DNA of 64,000 nucleotides, from contig CADEGF010000005.1 of the NCBI GenBank assembly GCA_902826815.1, positions 87,243 through 151,242 of the forward strand, read 5' to 3'. The translations under genes and the position numbers were made by a program. Positions 16,245-24,991 of this stretch are shown here, piece by piece. This stretch comes from an uncultured Mycobacteriaceae bacterium (GTDB lineage: Bacteria > Actinomycetota > Actinomycetes > Mycobacteriales > Mycobacteriaceae). The notes beneath the pieces are model-generated. The model had not been told where the DNA came from and searched no databases. It was given only the letters and a program-made list of their open reading frames with translations. Positions within the stretch are counted from its first letter, which is position 1, and each line of letters begins with the position of its first letter.

Positions 16245-17194
16245 ACTTCGAGATCGACGAACAGCAGCGCGATTTCGCGGCGAGCATCGACGCGGCGCTG
16301 GCCGCCGCCGACGTGCCTGCGGCAGTTCGGGCACGGGCGCAGGGTGACACCGGTCCAGGACGCAAGGTCTGGTCGACGCTGGCCGACCTCGGCGTCACCG
16401 CACTGCTGGTATCCGAGCGCTACGACGGCATCGAGGCGCATCCCGTCGACCTCGTCGTCGCCGCGGAACGACTCGGCTACTGGGGCGTACCCGGGCCCGT
16501 CACCGAGTCCATTGCGGTGGCGCCGATTCTGCTCGCCGACGACGAGCGCTCCGGTGCGCTCGCATCCGGCGAGCTGATCGCGACTGTTGCCCTTGCGCCG
16601 CACGTGCCGCGTGCTGTCGACGCCGACTCCGCAGGCTTGATCCTGGTCGCCGGTGACGGCGAGGTTCGCGACGGCAGTGCGGGAGAGCCGCACGAGTCAG
16701 TCGATCCTGCCAGGACGCTCTTCGATGTGACGGCCTCCGGCGAGGCGCAGAAGGCCGAAACGGCAAAGGCTTTCGAGTACGGAGTGCTCGCCAATGCCGC
16801 ACAACTGGTCGGCGCAGGCCAGGCCATGCTCGACGCCTCGGTGGAGTACGCGAAACAGCGCAGCCAGTTCGGCAGGACCATCGGGTCCTATCAGGCGATC
16901 AAGCACAAGCTCGCCGACGTATACATCGCAGTCGAGTTGGCACGGCCGCTGGTGTACGGTGCCGCCCTGTCGCTGGCGGGCGGGTCGGACGACACGGCAC
17001 GCGACGTCAGCGCCGCGCTGGTGGCCGCCGCGGAAGCGGCGCTGTTGTCTGCGCGCTCCTCGTTGCAGACGCACGGCGCGATCGGTTTCACCCAAGAACA
17101 CGACCTGTCACTGCTGCTACTGCGGGTGCAGGCGTTGCGTTCGGCGTGGGGCGACCCGGCGTGGCATCGCCGACGCGTATTGGAGGCCTTGTGA
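16241..17194 (+). CDS. fadE32: Acyl-CoA dehydrogenase subunit FadE32
   Basis: A 317-residue short acyl-CoA dehydrogenase-like subunit starting at GTG 16241. The core is recognisable (EYAKQRSQFGRTIGSYQAIKHKLADVYIAVELARPLVYGAA; LQTHGAIGFTQEHDLSLLLLR), but it is shorter than FadE31. Mycobacterial steroid-type dehydrogenases of this size usually form heteromers with a partner subunit, and FadE33 next door is the candidate. It overlaps fadE31 and fadE33 by four bases each, implying coupled translation. Counterpart of Rv3563. Confidence 0.9.
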   Translation: MNFEIDEQQRDFAASIDAALAAADVPAAVRARAQGDTGPGRKVWSTLADLGVTALLVSERYDGIEAHPVDLVVAAERLGYWGVPGPVTESIAVAPILLADDERSGALASGELIATVALAPHVPRAVDADSAGLILVAGDGEVRDGSAGEPHESVDPARTLFDVTASGEAQKAETAKAFEYGVLANAAQLVGAGQAMLDASVEYAKQRSQFGRTIGSYQAIKHKLADVYIAVELARPLVYGAALSLAGGSDDTARDVSAALVAAAEAALLSARSSLQTHGAIGFTQEHDLSLLLLRVQALRSAWGDPAWHRRRVLEAL

Positions 17195-18132
17195 GCCAAG
17201 AACGGGAATTGCTTCGAGAGACTGTCGCGGCGCTGGTCGACAAGCACGCGTCGGCTGCGTCGGTGCGCCAGACCGTCGAGGCAGGGACTGGTTACGACGA
17301 GTCGCTGTGGAAGCTGTTGTGCGAACAGGTCGGAGCCGCCGCGTTGGTGGTGCCGGAGGAGTTGGGCGGCGCCGGTGGTGAACTCGCCGACGCCGCCGTC
17401 GTCCTCGAGGAGCTCGGTAGGACTCTCGCGCCGACGCCGCTGCTCGGTACGACGCTGGCGGAGCTGGCGCTGCTTTCCGCCGACGAGCCCGACAGCGATA
17501 CGATCGAGAAGCTCGCCGAGGGTGCGGCGATAGGGGCGGTGGTCTTCGATCCCGGGTTCGTGGTCAACGGCGCGATCGCCGATATCGTCGTCGCCACCGA
17601 TGGTGAGACGCTGCGTCGCTGGAGCTCGTTCACCGCGACCCCCGTCGACGCCATGGACCCCACCCGACCGCTCGCGCGGCTGGCGCCACAGGCAACCTCG
17701 GCCATCGGCGCCGACCCTGGCCTCGCCGACACCGCGGCGATCCTTGTGGCGGCTGAACAGATCGGCGCGGCGGCCAGGTGCCTCGACCTGACCGTCGAAT
17801 ACGCCAAGGATCGCGTCCAGTTCGGCCGACCGATCGGCAGCTTCCAGGCGCTCAAACACCGGATGGCCGACCTCTATGTCGCCGTGCAGTCGGCGCGCGC
17901 GGTGGTCAACGCGGCCGTCGCCGAGCCGACGGCCACCTCGGCGGCGCTGGCCAGGTTCTCGGCAAGCGAGGCGTTCTCGAAGGTCGCCGCCGACGCCGTG
18001 CAGATCCACGGCGGGATCGCGATCACCTGGGAGCACGACATCCAGCTGTACTTCAAACGAGCACACGGCAGCGCACAGCTGCTCGGCCCGCCGAGGGAGC
18101 ATCTGCGACGGCTCGAGCCAGAGGTGCTGTAG
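17191..18132 (+). CDS. fadE33: Acyl-CoA dehydrogenase subunit FadE33
   Basis: A 313-residue subunit starting at GTG 17191. It retains VEYAKDRVQFGRPIGSFQALKHRMADLYVAVQSARAVV and HGGIAITWEHDIQLYFKRAHGSAQLLG; its catalytic segments are complementary to those of FadE32, as expected for a heteromeric enzyme. Last gene of the fadD3 operon, matching Rv3564. Its stop is only three bases from the end of the convergent OpuC-type operon, where in M. tuberculosis aspB follows directly, so this is an insertion boundary. Confidence 0.9.
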   Translation: MSQERELLRETVAALVDKHASAASVRQTVEAGTGYDESLWKLLCEQVGAAALVVPEELGGAGGELADAAVVLEELGRTLAPTPLLGTTLAELALLSADEPDSDTIEKLAEGAAIGAVVFDPGFVVNGAIADIVVATDGETLRRWSSFTATPVDAMDPTRPLARLAPQATSAIGADPGLADTAAILVAAEQIGAAARCLDLTVEYAKDRVQFGRPIGSFQALKHRMADLYVAVQSARAVVNAAVAEPTATSAALARFSASEAFSKVAADAVQIHGGIAITWEHDIQLYFKRAHGSAQLLGPPREHLRRLEPEVL

Positions 18133-18135
18133 CGA

Positions 18136-19059
18136 TCAGTTGCCGCTGATTCCTGCGTTGGCAAGCCACTTCTTGGCGATGTCAGCCAAGTTCGTGCCCT
18201 TGGCCGCCTCCGCGTTCATGGAGATGAGGTCGTCGGTGGTGAGCTTGGCCGACACCGAGTCGAGCGTCTTCTTGATCGTGTCGTTCTGTTTGGCAGCCTT
18301 GATCAGCGGGACGACGTTCTCGGCGGCGAACAGGTTCTTGTCATCGTCAAGGGCGACAAGATGGTTCGCGTGCAGACCGGGATCCGTGCTGAACAGGTCG
18401 CCAGCCTGAATCTGTCCGTTGGTGAGCGCCGTCATCGTCAATGTGCCGCCCGCGTCGAGGCTGACGAACTCCTTGAAGTTGAGACCGTAGATGTCGCGCA
18501 GGCCGACCACGCCCTGGGTCCGCGTCTTCCATTCCGGCGGGCCGCCGAGCACCAGTTCACCTGCAACAGGTTTCAAGTCGGAGATCGACTTCAGCTTGTA
18601 CTTGTCGGCGGTCGCCTGCGTCACGGCCACGACGTCCTTGTCCTCCGCGGCAGACGGCGTCAACATCGAGATACCCTCTGGCAGTTTCTTCGACAGCTCG
18701 TCGGTAACCGCCGCCGGCGTCGCAGCAGTCGATTTCGGGTCGAGATGGCTCAGCAGTGCGCCGGTGTATTCGGGAACGAGATCGATGGATCCGTCATTGA
18801 GCGCCTGCAAATAGACCTCGCGGCTGCCGATGTTGAACTGCTCCTTGGTTTCAACGCCTGCGGCCTGCAACGCCTGTGAGTAGATGCTGCCGATCAACTG
18901 GCTTTCGGTGAAGTCGGCCGAGCCCACGATGACCTGCGAACCCTCCGATCCACCCTCGTTACCGCCGCCGGACAGCGGATCGCCGCCACCGCCACCGCAG
19001 GCGGACAGCGCGAGAACCGAGGTGACCGCAAGGGCCGAAAGTATGCTGCGCTTCTTCAT
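18136..19059 (-). CDS. Osmoprotectant/betaine ABC transporter substrate-binding lipoprotein (OpuC type)
   Basis: A 307-residue receptor starting at ATG 19059 behind AGGAGA. A lipoprotein signal ends at lipobox LSAC (about residue 20), followed by a Gly-rich linker. The mature part is of the OpuAC type: VIVGSADFTESQLIGSIYSQALQAAGVETKEQ, VYLQALNDGSIDLVPEYTGALLSHL, and GDLFSTDPGLHANHLVALDDDKNLF. These proteins bind quaternary amines through an aromatic box. Last gene of an operon led by the IclR gene; the neighbouring ammonia-lyase-like enzyme suggests an amino-acid betaine rather than simple osmoprotection. Confidence 0.9.
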   Translation of the reverse strand: MKKRSILSALAVTSVLALSACGGGGGDPLSGGGNEGGSEGSQVIVGSADFTESQLIGSIYSQALQAAGVETKEQFNIGSREVYLQALNDGSIDLVPEYTGALLSHLDPKSTAATPAAVTDELSKKLPEGISMLTPSAAEDKDVVAVTQATADKYKLKSISDLKPVAGELVLGGPPEWKTRTQGVVGLRDIYGLNFKEFVSLDAGGTLTMTALTNGQIQAGDLFSTDPGLHANHLVALDDDKNLFAAENVVPLIKAAKQNDTIKKTLDSVSAKLTTDDLISMNAEAAKGTNLADIAKKWLANAGISGN

Positions 19060-19098
19060 CTGTATTTCTCCTGTTGGGTGATCGGCGCCAGGAGGCAC

Positions 19099-19827
19099 CT
19101 AGGTGGTGGCTGGTTCGAGAACTGCGGTGGCGAGCGGTGAGCTGTTTTTCGACGCCACCCGCCGCAGTCCGGGTGAGACGATGATTCGCCCGAGCCAGGC
19201 GAAGGTGAACTCGAGGAAGATCGCGAGCACCGCGACCAGGATTGCCCCGCCTGCCATTTCGGCGAAGCTGGCGTTCGCCCGACCGTCGAGGATGAAGCGA
19301 CCGAGGCCCTGCAGTCCGAGATAGGCCGCGATGGTGGCGGTCGAGACGATCTGCAAAGTCGACGAACGCACACCGGACACCATCAGCGGCAGTGCGCAGG
19401 GAAGCTGGACGCGCGTCAGGATCTGACGCTTGGTGAAGCCCATGCCGCGGGCCGCTCCCACGGCATCCGGGTCGGCGGTCTGGATGCCCGCGTAGGTCCC
19501 GGTCAGGATCGGGGGCACCGCCAACAGCACAAGCACGATGACGGTGGGCAGCACATAGACGAGCTGTCCGGCCGCAACCGGCGAGACGATCAGGAAGAGC
19601 AGCACCAGCAGACCCAGCGAAGGCAATGCCCGCAATGCATTCGCGAATCCGGCGACCAGCGCCTCGCCTTTGCCCGTGTAGCCGATGACGATTCCAAGCG
19701 GTACGCCGATCGCCAGCGCAATGAGAAGCGCGACCGCCGAATACAACAGGTGATAGCCGATTTGGGCGGGGATGCCGCCGGAGCCCGTCCAGTTCGCGGG
19801 GTCGGTGAACCAGCCGCCGATGTTCAT
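19099..19827 (-). CDS. OpuC-type ABC transporter permease 2
   Basis: A 242-residue permease starting at ATG 19827, overlapping the other permease by four bases. Hydrophobic segments include LLYSAVALLIALAIGVPLGIVIGY and AGGAILVAVLAIFLEFTFAWL. The ATPase-docking loop is DPDAVGAARGMGFTKRQILTRVQLPCALPLMVSGVRSS, typical of OpuCB/OpuCD. It forms the membrane channel with the permease at 19824. Confidence 0.9.
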   Translation of the reverse strand: MNIGGWFTDPANWTGSGGIPAQIGYHLLYSAVALLIALAIGVPLGIVIGYTGKGEALVAGFANALRALPSLGLLVLLFLIVSPVAAGQLVYVLPTVIVLVLLAVPPILTGTYAGIQTADPDAVGAARGMGFTKRQILTRVQLPCALPLMVSGVRSSTLQIVSTATIAAYLGLQGLGRFILDGRANASFAEMAGGAILVAVLAIFLEFTFAWLGRIIVSPGLRRVASKNSSPLATAVLEPATT

Positions 19828-20468
19828 GAGGTCACCGTCCTTTGCCGCCACGGCGTAAGAAGCTTGTTCAGCCAGAGGATCAGGCCGTCGAACACGACCG
19901 CGAGTACGACACACAGCACGACGCCGACGACGAGCGGGGTGAAAAGCCTCAGCTGGAAGCCCTGGGTGAACAGCGAGCCCAGCTGCGGGATGCCAAGTAG
20001 CGCGGCCATGGTGACGATGCTGACGTTGGATACCACCGCCACCCGTAAGCCGGCCGCAATCACCGGCACGGCGACCGGCAGTTCGACAAGCAGCAGCCGT
20101 TGCCAGCCGCGGTAGCCCATGGCTTCGGCTGCTGCGACGGTCTCGTGTGGCACCGAGCTGAGTCCGTCGGCAACGACCCGGACCAACAACGCCACGGTGT
20201 AAAGCGTCAGCGCGACAACGATATTGATCGGATCGAGGATCTTGGTGCCGAGTATCACGGGAAGAATGATGAAGAGAGCAAGCGATGGAATCGTGTAGAG
20301 CAGGCCCGCGGTTCCGACGATGGCCGCGTAGCCGCGACCTGATCGGTGCGCCCACCAGCCGAGCGGCAGCGCGACAACCAGGCCGAGGATCGTCGGTACG
20401 AGTGTGAGCCACGCATGGCTGATGGTCAGGTCGACGATGCGATCGATGTTCGACGAAATCCAGTTCAT
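19824..20468 (-). CDS. OpuC-type ABC transporter permease 1
   Basis: A 214-residue permease starting at ATG 20468, which overlaps the ATPase stop (ATGA). It carries SHAWLTLVPTILGLVVALPLGWW, LLYTIPSLALFIILPVILGT and the docking loop ETVAAAEAMGYRGWQRLLLVELPVAVPVIAAGLR, all characteristic of the betaine/carnitine/choline permease family. Confidence 0.9.
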   Translation of the reverse strand: MNWISSNIDRIVDLTISHAWLTLVPTILGLVVALPLGWWAHRSGRGYAAIVGTAGLLYTIPSLALFIILPVILGTKILDPINIVVALTLYTVALLVRVVADGLSSVPHETVAAAEAMGYRGWQRLLLVELPVAVPVIAAGLRVAVVSNVSIVTMAALLGIPQLGSLFTQGFQLRLFTPLVVGVVLCVVLAVVFDGLILWLNKLLTPWRQRTVTS

Positions 20469-21571
20469 GCCACTGACCGCGCTTCCTTGGCTCGCCTGAT
20501 CGCATCGATGACATCGTGGTCGGTGGCGGTACCGATCAGCGCGCCGGATTCGTCGGTCACCACGCATCGCCCACTCGGGCTAGACAGCGCCGAGTTCAGC
20601 AGATCCCTCAGTGGGTCACTGCGAGACGCAGACGTTCCGCTGAGGTTGACGTCGTGCTGTGTCACCGATTCACCATGCACGCTTTCGCTGTCGACCCAGC
20701 CGATCGGCACGTTGTCCGCGTCAACCGCCAGGATCCAGCGTCCGTTGCCGGACGGGAGCGCCGAAACCGGCTGCCCGACAGTGATGGTCGGCTCGTCGGA
20801 GAGCTCGAGATCGCTGTCGCAGTTGTGGAAGCCCAGCGCCCGATAGCCTCGTGCGGACCCGACGAAGTCGGCGACGAACGTATCGCTCGGCGCAGCAAGC
20901 AACTCAGCGGGGGTCGCGGCCTGCGCCAGAGTTCCGCCCTGACGCAGCACGACGACCTGGTCGCCCAGCTTGAGCGCCTCGTCGATGTCGTGGGTGACCA
21001 ACACGATCGTCTTGGATATGTCGGCCTGCAGACGCAGGAACTCATCCTGCAGCTGATTTCGGACGATCGGGTCGACCGCACTGAAGGGCTCGTCCATCAG
21101 GAGGAAGGGCGGGTCGGTCGCGAGCGCACGCGCCACCCCGACGCGCTGTTGCTGTCCCCCCGACAGCTGCCACGGGTACCGCTTTGCGAACTTGGCATCG
21201 AGTCCGACCCGCTCGAGGAGTTCCATTGCCACCGAACGGGTTTCCTTCTTACCGCCGCCGAGCAGGCGCGGAAGGGCCGCGACGTTGTCCACGACGGTGC
21301 GGTGGGGGAATAGGCCGGCATTCTGGATCACGTAGCCGATTCGCCTGCGCAGGGTGACCCGGTCGAGCGTCTGGGTGTCGACTCCTTCGAGTTCGATCGT
21401 GCCCGATGTCGGCTCGATCAGGCGGTTGATCATCCGCATCGAGGTGGTTTTGCCGCAGCCCGACGGGCCGACCAGCGTGGTGATCTGGCCTGCCGGGGCG
21501 GTGATCGTGAGGCTGTCGACCGCAGTGGTGCCGTCCGGATACACCTTGGAGACATTGTCGAACGTGATCAT
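20465..21571 (-). CDS. OpuC-type ABC transporter ATPase with CBS-like C-terminal region
   Basis: A 368-residue ATPase. It has Walker A GPSGCGKT (35-42), Q-loop VIQNAGLFPHRTV, signature LSGGQQQRVGVARALA, Walker B FLLMDEPFSAVDPI and switch His in VTHDIDEALKLGD. Residues from about 260 to the end form two CBS-like repeats (RWILAVDADNVPIGWVDSE; GRCVVTDESGALIGTATDHDVIDAIRRA), which sense ionic strength or nucleotides in OpuA/OpuC. It overlaps the IclR gene by four bases. Confidence 0.92.
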   Translation of the reverse strand: MITFDNVSKVYPDGTTAVDSLTITAPAGQITTLVGPSGCGKTTSMRMINRLIEPTSGTIELEGVDTQTLDRVTLRRRIGYVIQNAGLFPHRTVVDNVAALPRLLGGGKKETRSVAMELLERVGLDAKFAKRYPWQLSGGQQQRVGVARALATDPPFLLMDEPFSAVDPIVRNQLQDEFLRLQADISKTIVLVTHDIDEALKLGDQVVVLRQGGTLAQAATPAELLAAPSDTFVADFVGSARGYRALGFHNCDSDLELSDEPTITVGQPVSALPSGNGRWILAVDADNVPIGWVDSESVHGESVTQHDVNLSGTSASRSDPLRDLLNSALSSPSGRCVVTDESGALIGTATDHDVIDAIRRAKEARSVA

Positions 21572-22251
21572 GACTGTCCTTCTGGGAGGCGTGATTTCAA
21601 TGAGCGGCTCAACTGGGCAGAAACATCCCCGGCCGCGAGCGTCAGCATTCGGCCGAATTCGGCGGCCTGGTCTTTGGTGAGCCGGTAGCTCGGGATGACC
21701 AGGCTCATCGCAGCAACAATTCGCGCCTCCGAATACACCGGGCAGGCGATCGCCGTGACGTCGGCCTCGATCCCACGCTCCACCACGACGTATCCGGCGT
21801 CGGGTACGCGGCCGCGCAGTGCGCGGCCCGCAGCTGATTTGTCGAGTGGCACCGTTCGACCCACCCAGCTGGTGTGCCGGACGGAGTGTGTCCCCTCGAC
21901 GATCCCGATGTACAGCGCGGTCGCGCCGTGCCCCTCGACGCTGAGGTACGCCGACTCGCCGGTCTCGGCAACGAGCTTCTCCATGGTCGACTTGGCGAGA
22001 TCGACAAGCGATTCGTTGGACAGCGCCTGCGCACCGAGCTGGATGAGGCGGGCCCCGGGCCGGTAGGTGCCTCCCCGCTCCCCCCTGCCGATGAACCCCG
22101 TGTTCTCGAGCGTGCGCAACAGTCGCAGTGCTGTGCTCGGGGCCAGGTCACAGTCCCTTGCGGTGTCGGCGAGGTTCGCACTGCCTCGCTCGCAGACGGC
22201 GGCGAGCAGGGCGAGCGCGCGCTCGACCGTACGTGTCGACGGCTCTGCCAC
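21568..22251 (-). CDS. IclR-family regulator
   Basis: A 227-residue regulator with an N-terminal winged helix (TVERALALLAAVCERGSANLADTARDCDLAPSTALRLLRTLENTGFI, residues 8-54) and a C-terminal IclR effector domain (ESAYLSVEGHGATALYIGIVEG, SAAGRALRG, ACPVYSEARIVAAMSLVIPSYR). It starts at GTG 22251 and leads the transporter operon through a four-base overlap. It is divergent from the ammonia-lyase homologue, with an inverted repeat between them. It probably senses the transported compound or a breakdown product and controls both transcripts. Confidence 0.9.
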   Translation of the reverse strand: MAEPSTRTVERALALLAAVCERGSANLADTARDCDLAPSTALRLLRTLENTGFIGRGERGGTYRPGARLIQLGAQALSNESLVDLAKSTMEKLVAETGESAYLSVEGHGATALYIGIVEGTHSVRHTSWVGRTVPLDKSAAGRALRGRVPDAGYVVVERGIEADVTAIACPVYSEARIVAAMSLVIPSYRLTKDQAAEFGRMLTLAAGDVSAQLSRSLKSRLPEGQS

Positions 22252-22277
22252 TGCGACCTCCTCTCGCCCGTGTCAAG

Positions 22278-22300
22278 ATTCCATTCAATAGCATTGGAAT
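22278..22300. promoter_or_regulatory. Candidate IclR operator
   Basis: ATTCCA and TGGAAT form an inverted repeat separated by 11 bases in the 126-base gap between the divergent iclR and ammonia-lyase genes. Size and position suit an IclR site controlling both directions. No experimental consensus supports it. Confidence 0.45.
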
Positions 22301-22377
22301 TTCATCTAGCGGCAATGCGGGGTTTTGGTGATGATAGAACTGATCGCTCGCATGCGGTAGGGAGAACGGAGAATTTC

Positions 22378-23817
22378 ATGATTGTGCTTAACGGATCGGC
22401 GACCATCGCTGACGTTGTGGCACTCGCGGACCGTCGTGAACAGGTCTCGGTTTCGCCTGCGATCATCGCGGCGGTCGGGCGGGCACACGAGATCGCGGCC
22501 GAGCTGTCCACCCGATTCGACATCTATGGGCGGACGACAGGCGTCGGCGCCAATCGCGCCACCTCGGTGGCGCCCGACGACACCGAGTACGGCATGCGGC
22601 TGCTGCGGAGCCATGCCGTCGACGCGGGAGACCCACTCGAGCGCCGGACTGTCCGGGCGATGCTCGCGGTGAGGCTCAGTCAATTGTGCGTGCCAGGGGC
22701 CGGGCTCGACCCCGCGATCCTCACAGGGCTGGAGACGATGCTCAATGCGGACGCGCTTCCTGAACTTCGGCAATACGCGTCGATCGGGACTGGTGACCTC
22801 GCGCCGCTGGCAGGTACCGCCCTGACCCTGATCGGAGAACGGCACGCGTCGAAGCCGTTGATACCTATGCCGAAATGGGGCGCCGACAGTGCGCTGCCGT
22901 TCATGAGCAGCAGTGCGCTCACCGTCGGGCGCGGTTGTCTTGCACTGGAGGAACTTTCGCGGCTAGAACGCGCATCGAGTGTGATCTACGTGCTTAGCTT
23001 CCTCGCATTGGAGGGCAATCCTCAGGCGCTGTCGTCCATCGCGGCAAAGGCGTCGGCGGCACCGTACGTCGGTACCGTCGCCGCGCGGGTGCGCTCGATC
23101 ATGGCGGGCAGCGGCTTGCCGGACGCACCCGCGGCCAGGATCCAGGATCCCTATGGACTTCGGGTCTATCCGGTCGCGCAGGCCAGCGTGGTGGCGTCCC
23201 TGCATTCGCTCGAGAGTCAGCTCGAGCAGACGCTGAACGCAGCGCAGGAGAACCCGCTGTTCGACGTCGAAGACGAAACCGTCATCCATCACGGCGCCTT
23301 CTACCAGGCATCGTTGTCACTCGAGTTGGACGGCACCACGTTGGCACTGGCCCTGACCGCACCCATCACCCATTCCCGGATCAGGATGCTCAATGATCCG
23401 GATACCAACGGCGGCAATGCCTTCCTGGCCGCAGACACCGACGGCTCATCGGGCCTGATGATGGTGGAATACGTGGCGGCAGGAGCGATCGCTGAGATCC
23501 GCAACGCTGCGCAGCCCGCAGCCGCAGGCACCCTCGTGCTGTCCCGCGGAGCAGAAGAGGACGCCACCTTCGCGTCACAGGGTGCACAACAACTCGAGCG
23601 GTCGATCGCCGCCTACCGGGTGTTGTTGTGCTGCGAACTCGTCGGCGCCATCAGGCTGTTGCGTCAACGGCGGTTCGATGGCCGGTTCTCCGGGGTGGTC
23701 GGTGATGCGCTCGGGCTGGCCGCAGTACTACCGGACAACGTCGAAGACCGCGATCTACGCGGTGACATCGCACTGGCCGAGTCACTGCTTGACGACATCG
23801 GACGACTCGTCGCCTAG
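22378..23817 (+). CDS. Histidine/aromatic ammonia-lyase family enzyme lacking the ASG cofactor motif
   Basis: A 479-residue member of the HAL/PAL superfamily. ATG 22378 follows GGAGAACGGAG; the frame is open far upstream but through the iclR gene. The fold landmarks are kept: the Tyr loop YGRTTGVGANR (50-60), QDPYGLR (256-262) and AQENPLF, with THSRIRML downstream. The Ala-Ser-Gly triplet that cyclises to the MIO cofactor is replaced by Gly-Thr-Gly in SIGTGDLAPLAG (residues 137-139). The enzyme may therefore not make MIO and may eliminate a better leaving group than ammonia, such as trimethylamine. Divergent from an IclR regulator and betaine-type transporter, and 10 bases ahead of aspB. A plain ammonia-lyase function is still possible if Thr can replace Ser. 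Confidence 0.8.
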   Translation: MIVLNGSATIADVVALADRREQVSVSPAIIAAVGRAHEIAAELSTRFDIYGRTTGVGANRATSVAPDDTEYGMRLLRSHAVDAGDPLERRTVRAMLAVRLSQLCVPGAGLDPAILTGLETMLNADALPELRQYASIGTGDLAPLAGTALTLIGERHASKPLIPMPKWGADSALPFMSSSALTVGRGCLALEELSRLERASSVIYVLSFLALEGNPQALSSIAAKASAAPYVGTVAARVRSIMAGSGLPDAPAARIQDPYGLRVYPVAQASVVASLHSLESQLEQTLNAAQENPLFDVEDETVIHHGAFYQASLSLELDGTTLALALTAPITHSRIRMLNDPDTNGGNAFLAADTDGSSGLMMVEYVAAGAIAEIRNAAQPAAAGTLVLSRGAEEDATFASQGAQQLERSIAAYRVLLCCELVGAIRLLRQRRFDGRFSGVVGDALGLAAVLPDNVEDRDLRGDIALAESLLDDIGRLVA

Positions 23818-23827
23818 CCTGGCTATC

Positions 23828-24991
23828 GTGTCCGACAACCGCGTCTCGCTGCGCGCAGGGATCCCGCCCTTCCATGTGATGGACGTGTGGCTGGCCGCCG
23901 CAGAGCGGCAGCGCACGCACGGCGATCTGGTTAACCTGTCGGCGGGCCAGCCGAGTGCGGGCGCCCCTGCCGCCGTGCGGGCCAAGGCGATCGAGACGCT
24001 CGAGACCACAGTGCTCGGCTACACCGTCGCACTCGGCATCCCCGAACTGCGAACCGCGATCGCTGCGGCCTATCAACTTCGGCACGGGCTGGTCGTCGAC
24101 CCGACCGACGTGGTCGTCACCACCGGTTCTTCCGGCGGGTTCCTGTTGACGTTCCTTGCGTGCTTCGACGCGGGCGACCGGGTCGCGATCGCAAGTCCCG
24201 GCTACCCCTGCTACCGAAACATCCTGTCGGCGCTCGGTTGTGAGGTCGTCGAGATCCCGTGCGGGTCCGAGACCAGGTTCCAGCCGACGGCAAAGATGCT
24301 CGCCGAACTCGATCCACCGGTGAAGGGCGTGGTCGTCGCGAGCCCCGCCAACCCGACGGGCACCGTGATCCCGCCTGATGAGCTGGCAGCGATCGCCTTG
24401 TGGTGTGCGGACTCGGGTGTCCGGCTGATCAGCGATGAGGTGTACCACGGTCTGGTGTACCAGGGCGCCCCTGACACCAGCTGTGCGTGGGAGACGTCAC
24501 GGGAAGCCGTTGTGGTCAACAGCTTTTCGAAGTACTTCGCGATGACGGGCTGGCGGCTCGGGTGGCTGCTGGTGCCGCCGGAGCTGCAACGCGCAGTCGA
24601 CTGCCTTACCGGAAACTTCACGATCTGCCCGCCGGTGCTGTCGCAGAACGCCGCCGTCGCCGCCTTCACGCCTGAGTCGATCGCGGAGTCCGACGCCCTT
24701 CTGCATCACTACGCCGCCAACCGCGAACTGCTGCTCGACGGGCTGCCGAAGATCGGCATCGACCGCCTCGCGCCTACCGACGGCGCGTTCTACGTCTATG
24801 CCGATGTCTCGCACCTGACCAGCGACTCGCTGTCGTTCTGCTCGAAGCTGTTGGCGGACACCGGCGTCGCGATCGCACCGGGCGTCGACTTCGACACACA
24901 GCGCGGGGGCTCGTACGTGCGGCTGTCGTTCGCGGGTCCGACCAGCGATATCGAAGAGGCGCTGCACCGAATCGAGAGTTGGCTCAACTGA
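23828..24991 (+). CDS. aspB: PLP-dependent aspartate-type aminotransferase AspB
   Basis: A 387-residue fold-type I aminotransferase starting at GTG 23828. It has NLSAGQPSAGAP near the N-terminus, the PLP-binding segments SPANPTG and ISDEVYHGL, the Schiff-base Lys in NSFSKYFAMTGWRLGW (SKYF) and an Arg in GSYVRLSFA for the substrate carboxylate. It transfers an amino group between an amino acid and a 2-oxo acid; the exact pair is unknown. In M. tuberculosis (Rv3565) it directly follows fadE33, whereas here it follows the ammonia-lyase homologue by 10 bases and probably shares its transcript. Confidence 0.88.
   Translation: MSDNRVSLRAGIPPFHVMDVWLAAAERQRTHGDLVNLSAGQPSAGAPAAVRAKAIETLETTVLGYTVALGIPELRTAIAAAYQLRHGLVVDPTDVVVTTGSSGGFLLTFLACFDAGDRVAIASPGYPCYRNILSALGCEVVEIPCGSETRFQPTAKMLAELDPPVKGVVVASPANPTGTVIPPDELAAIALWCADSGVRLISDEVYHGLVYQGAPDTSCAWETSREAVVVNSFSKYFAMTGWRLGWLLVPPELQRAVDCLTGNFTICPPVLSQNAAVAAFTPESIAESDALLHHYAANRELLLDGLPKIGIDRLAPTDGAFYVYADVSHLTSDSLSFCSKLLADTGVAIAPGVDFDTQRGGSYVRLSFAGPTSDIEEALHRIESWLN

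Noticed and set aside
21874-22377. N-terminal extension of the ammonia-lyase homologue
   Set aside because: It lies over the iclR gene on the other strand and has no family similarity; ATG 22378 has a good ribosome site.
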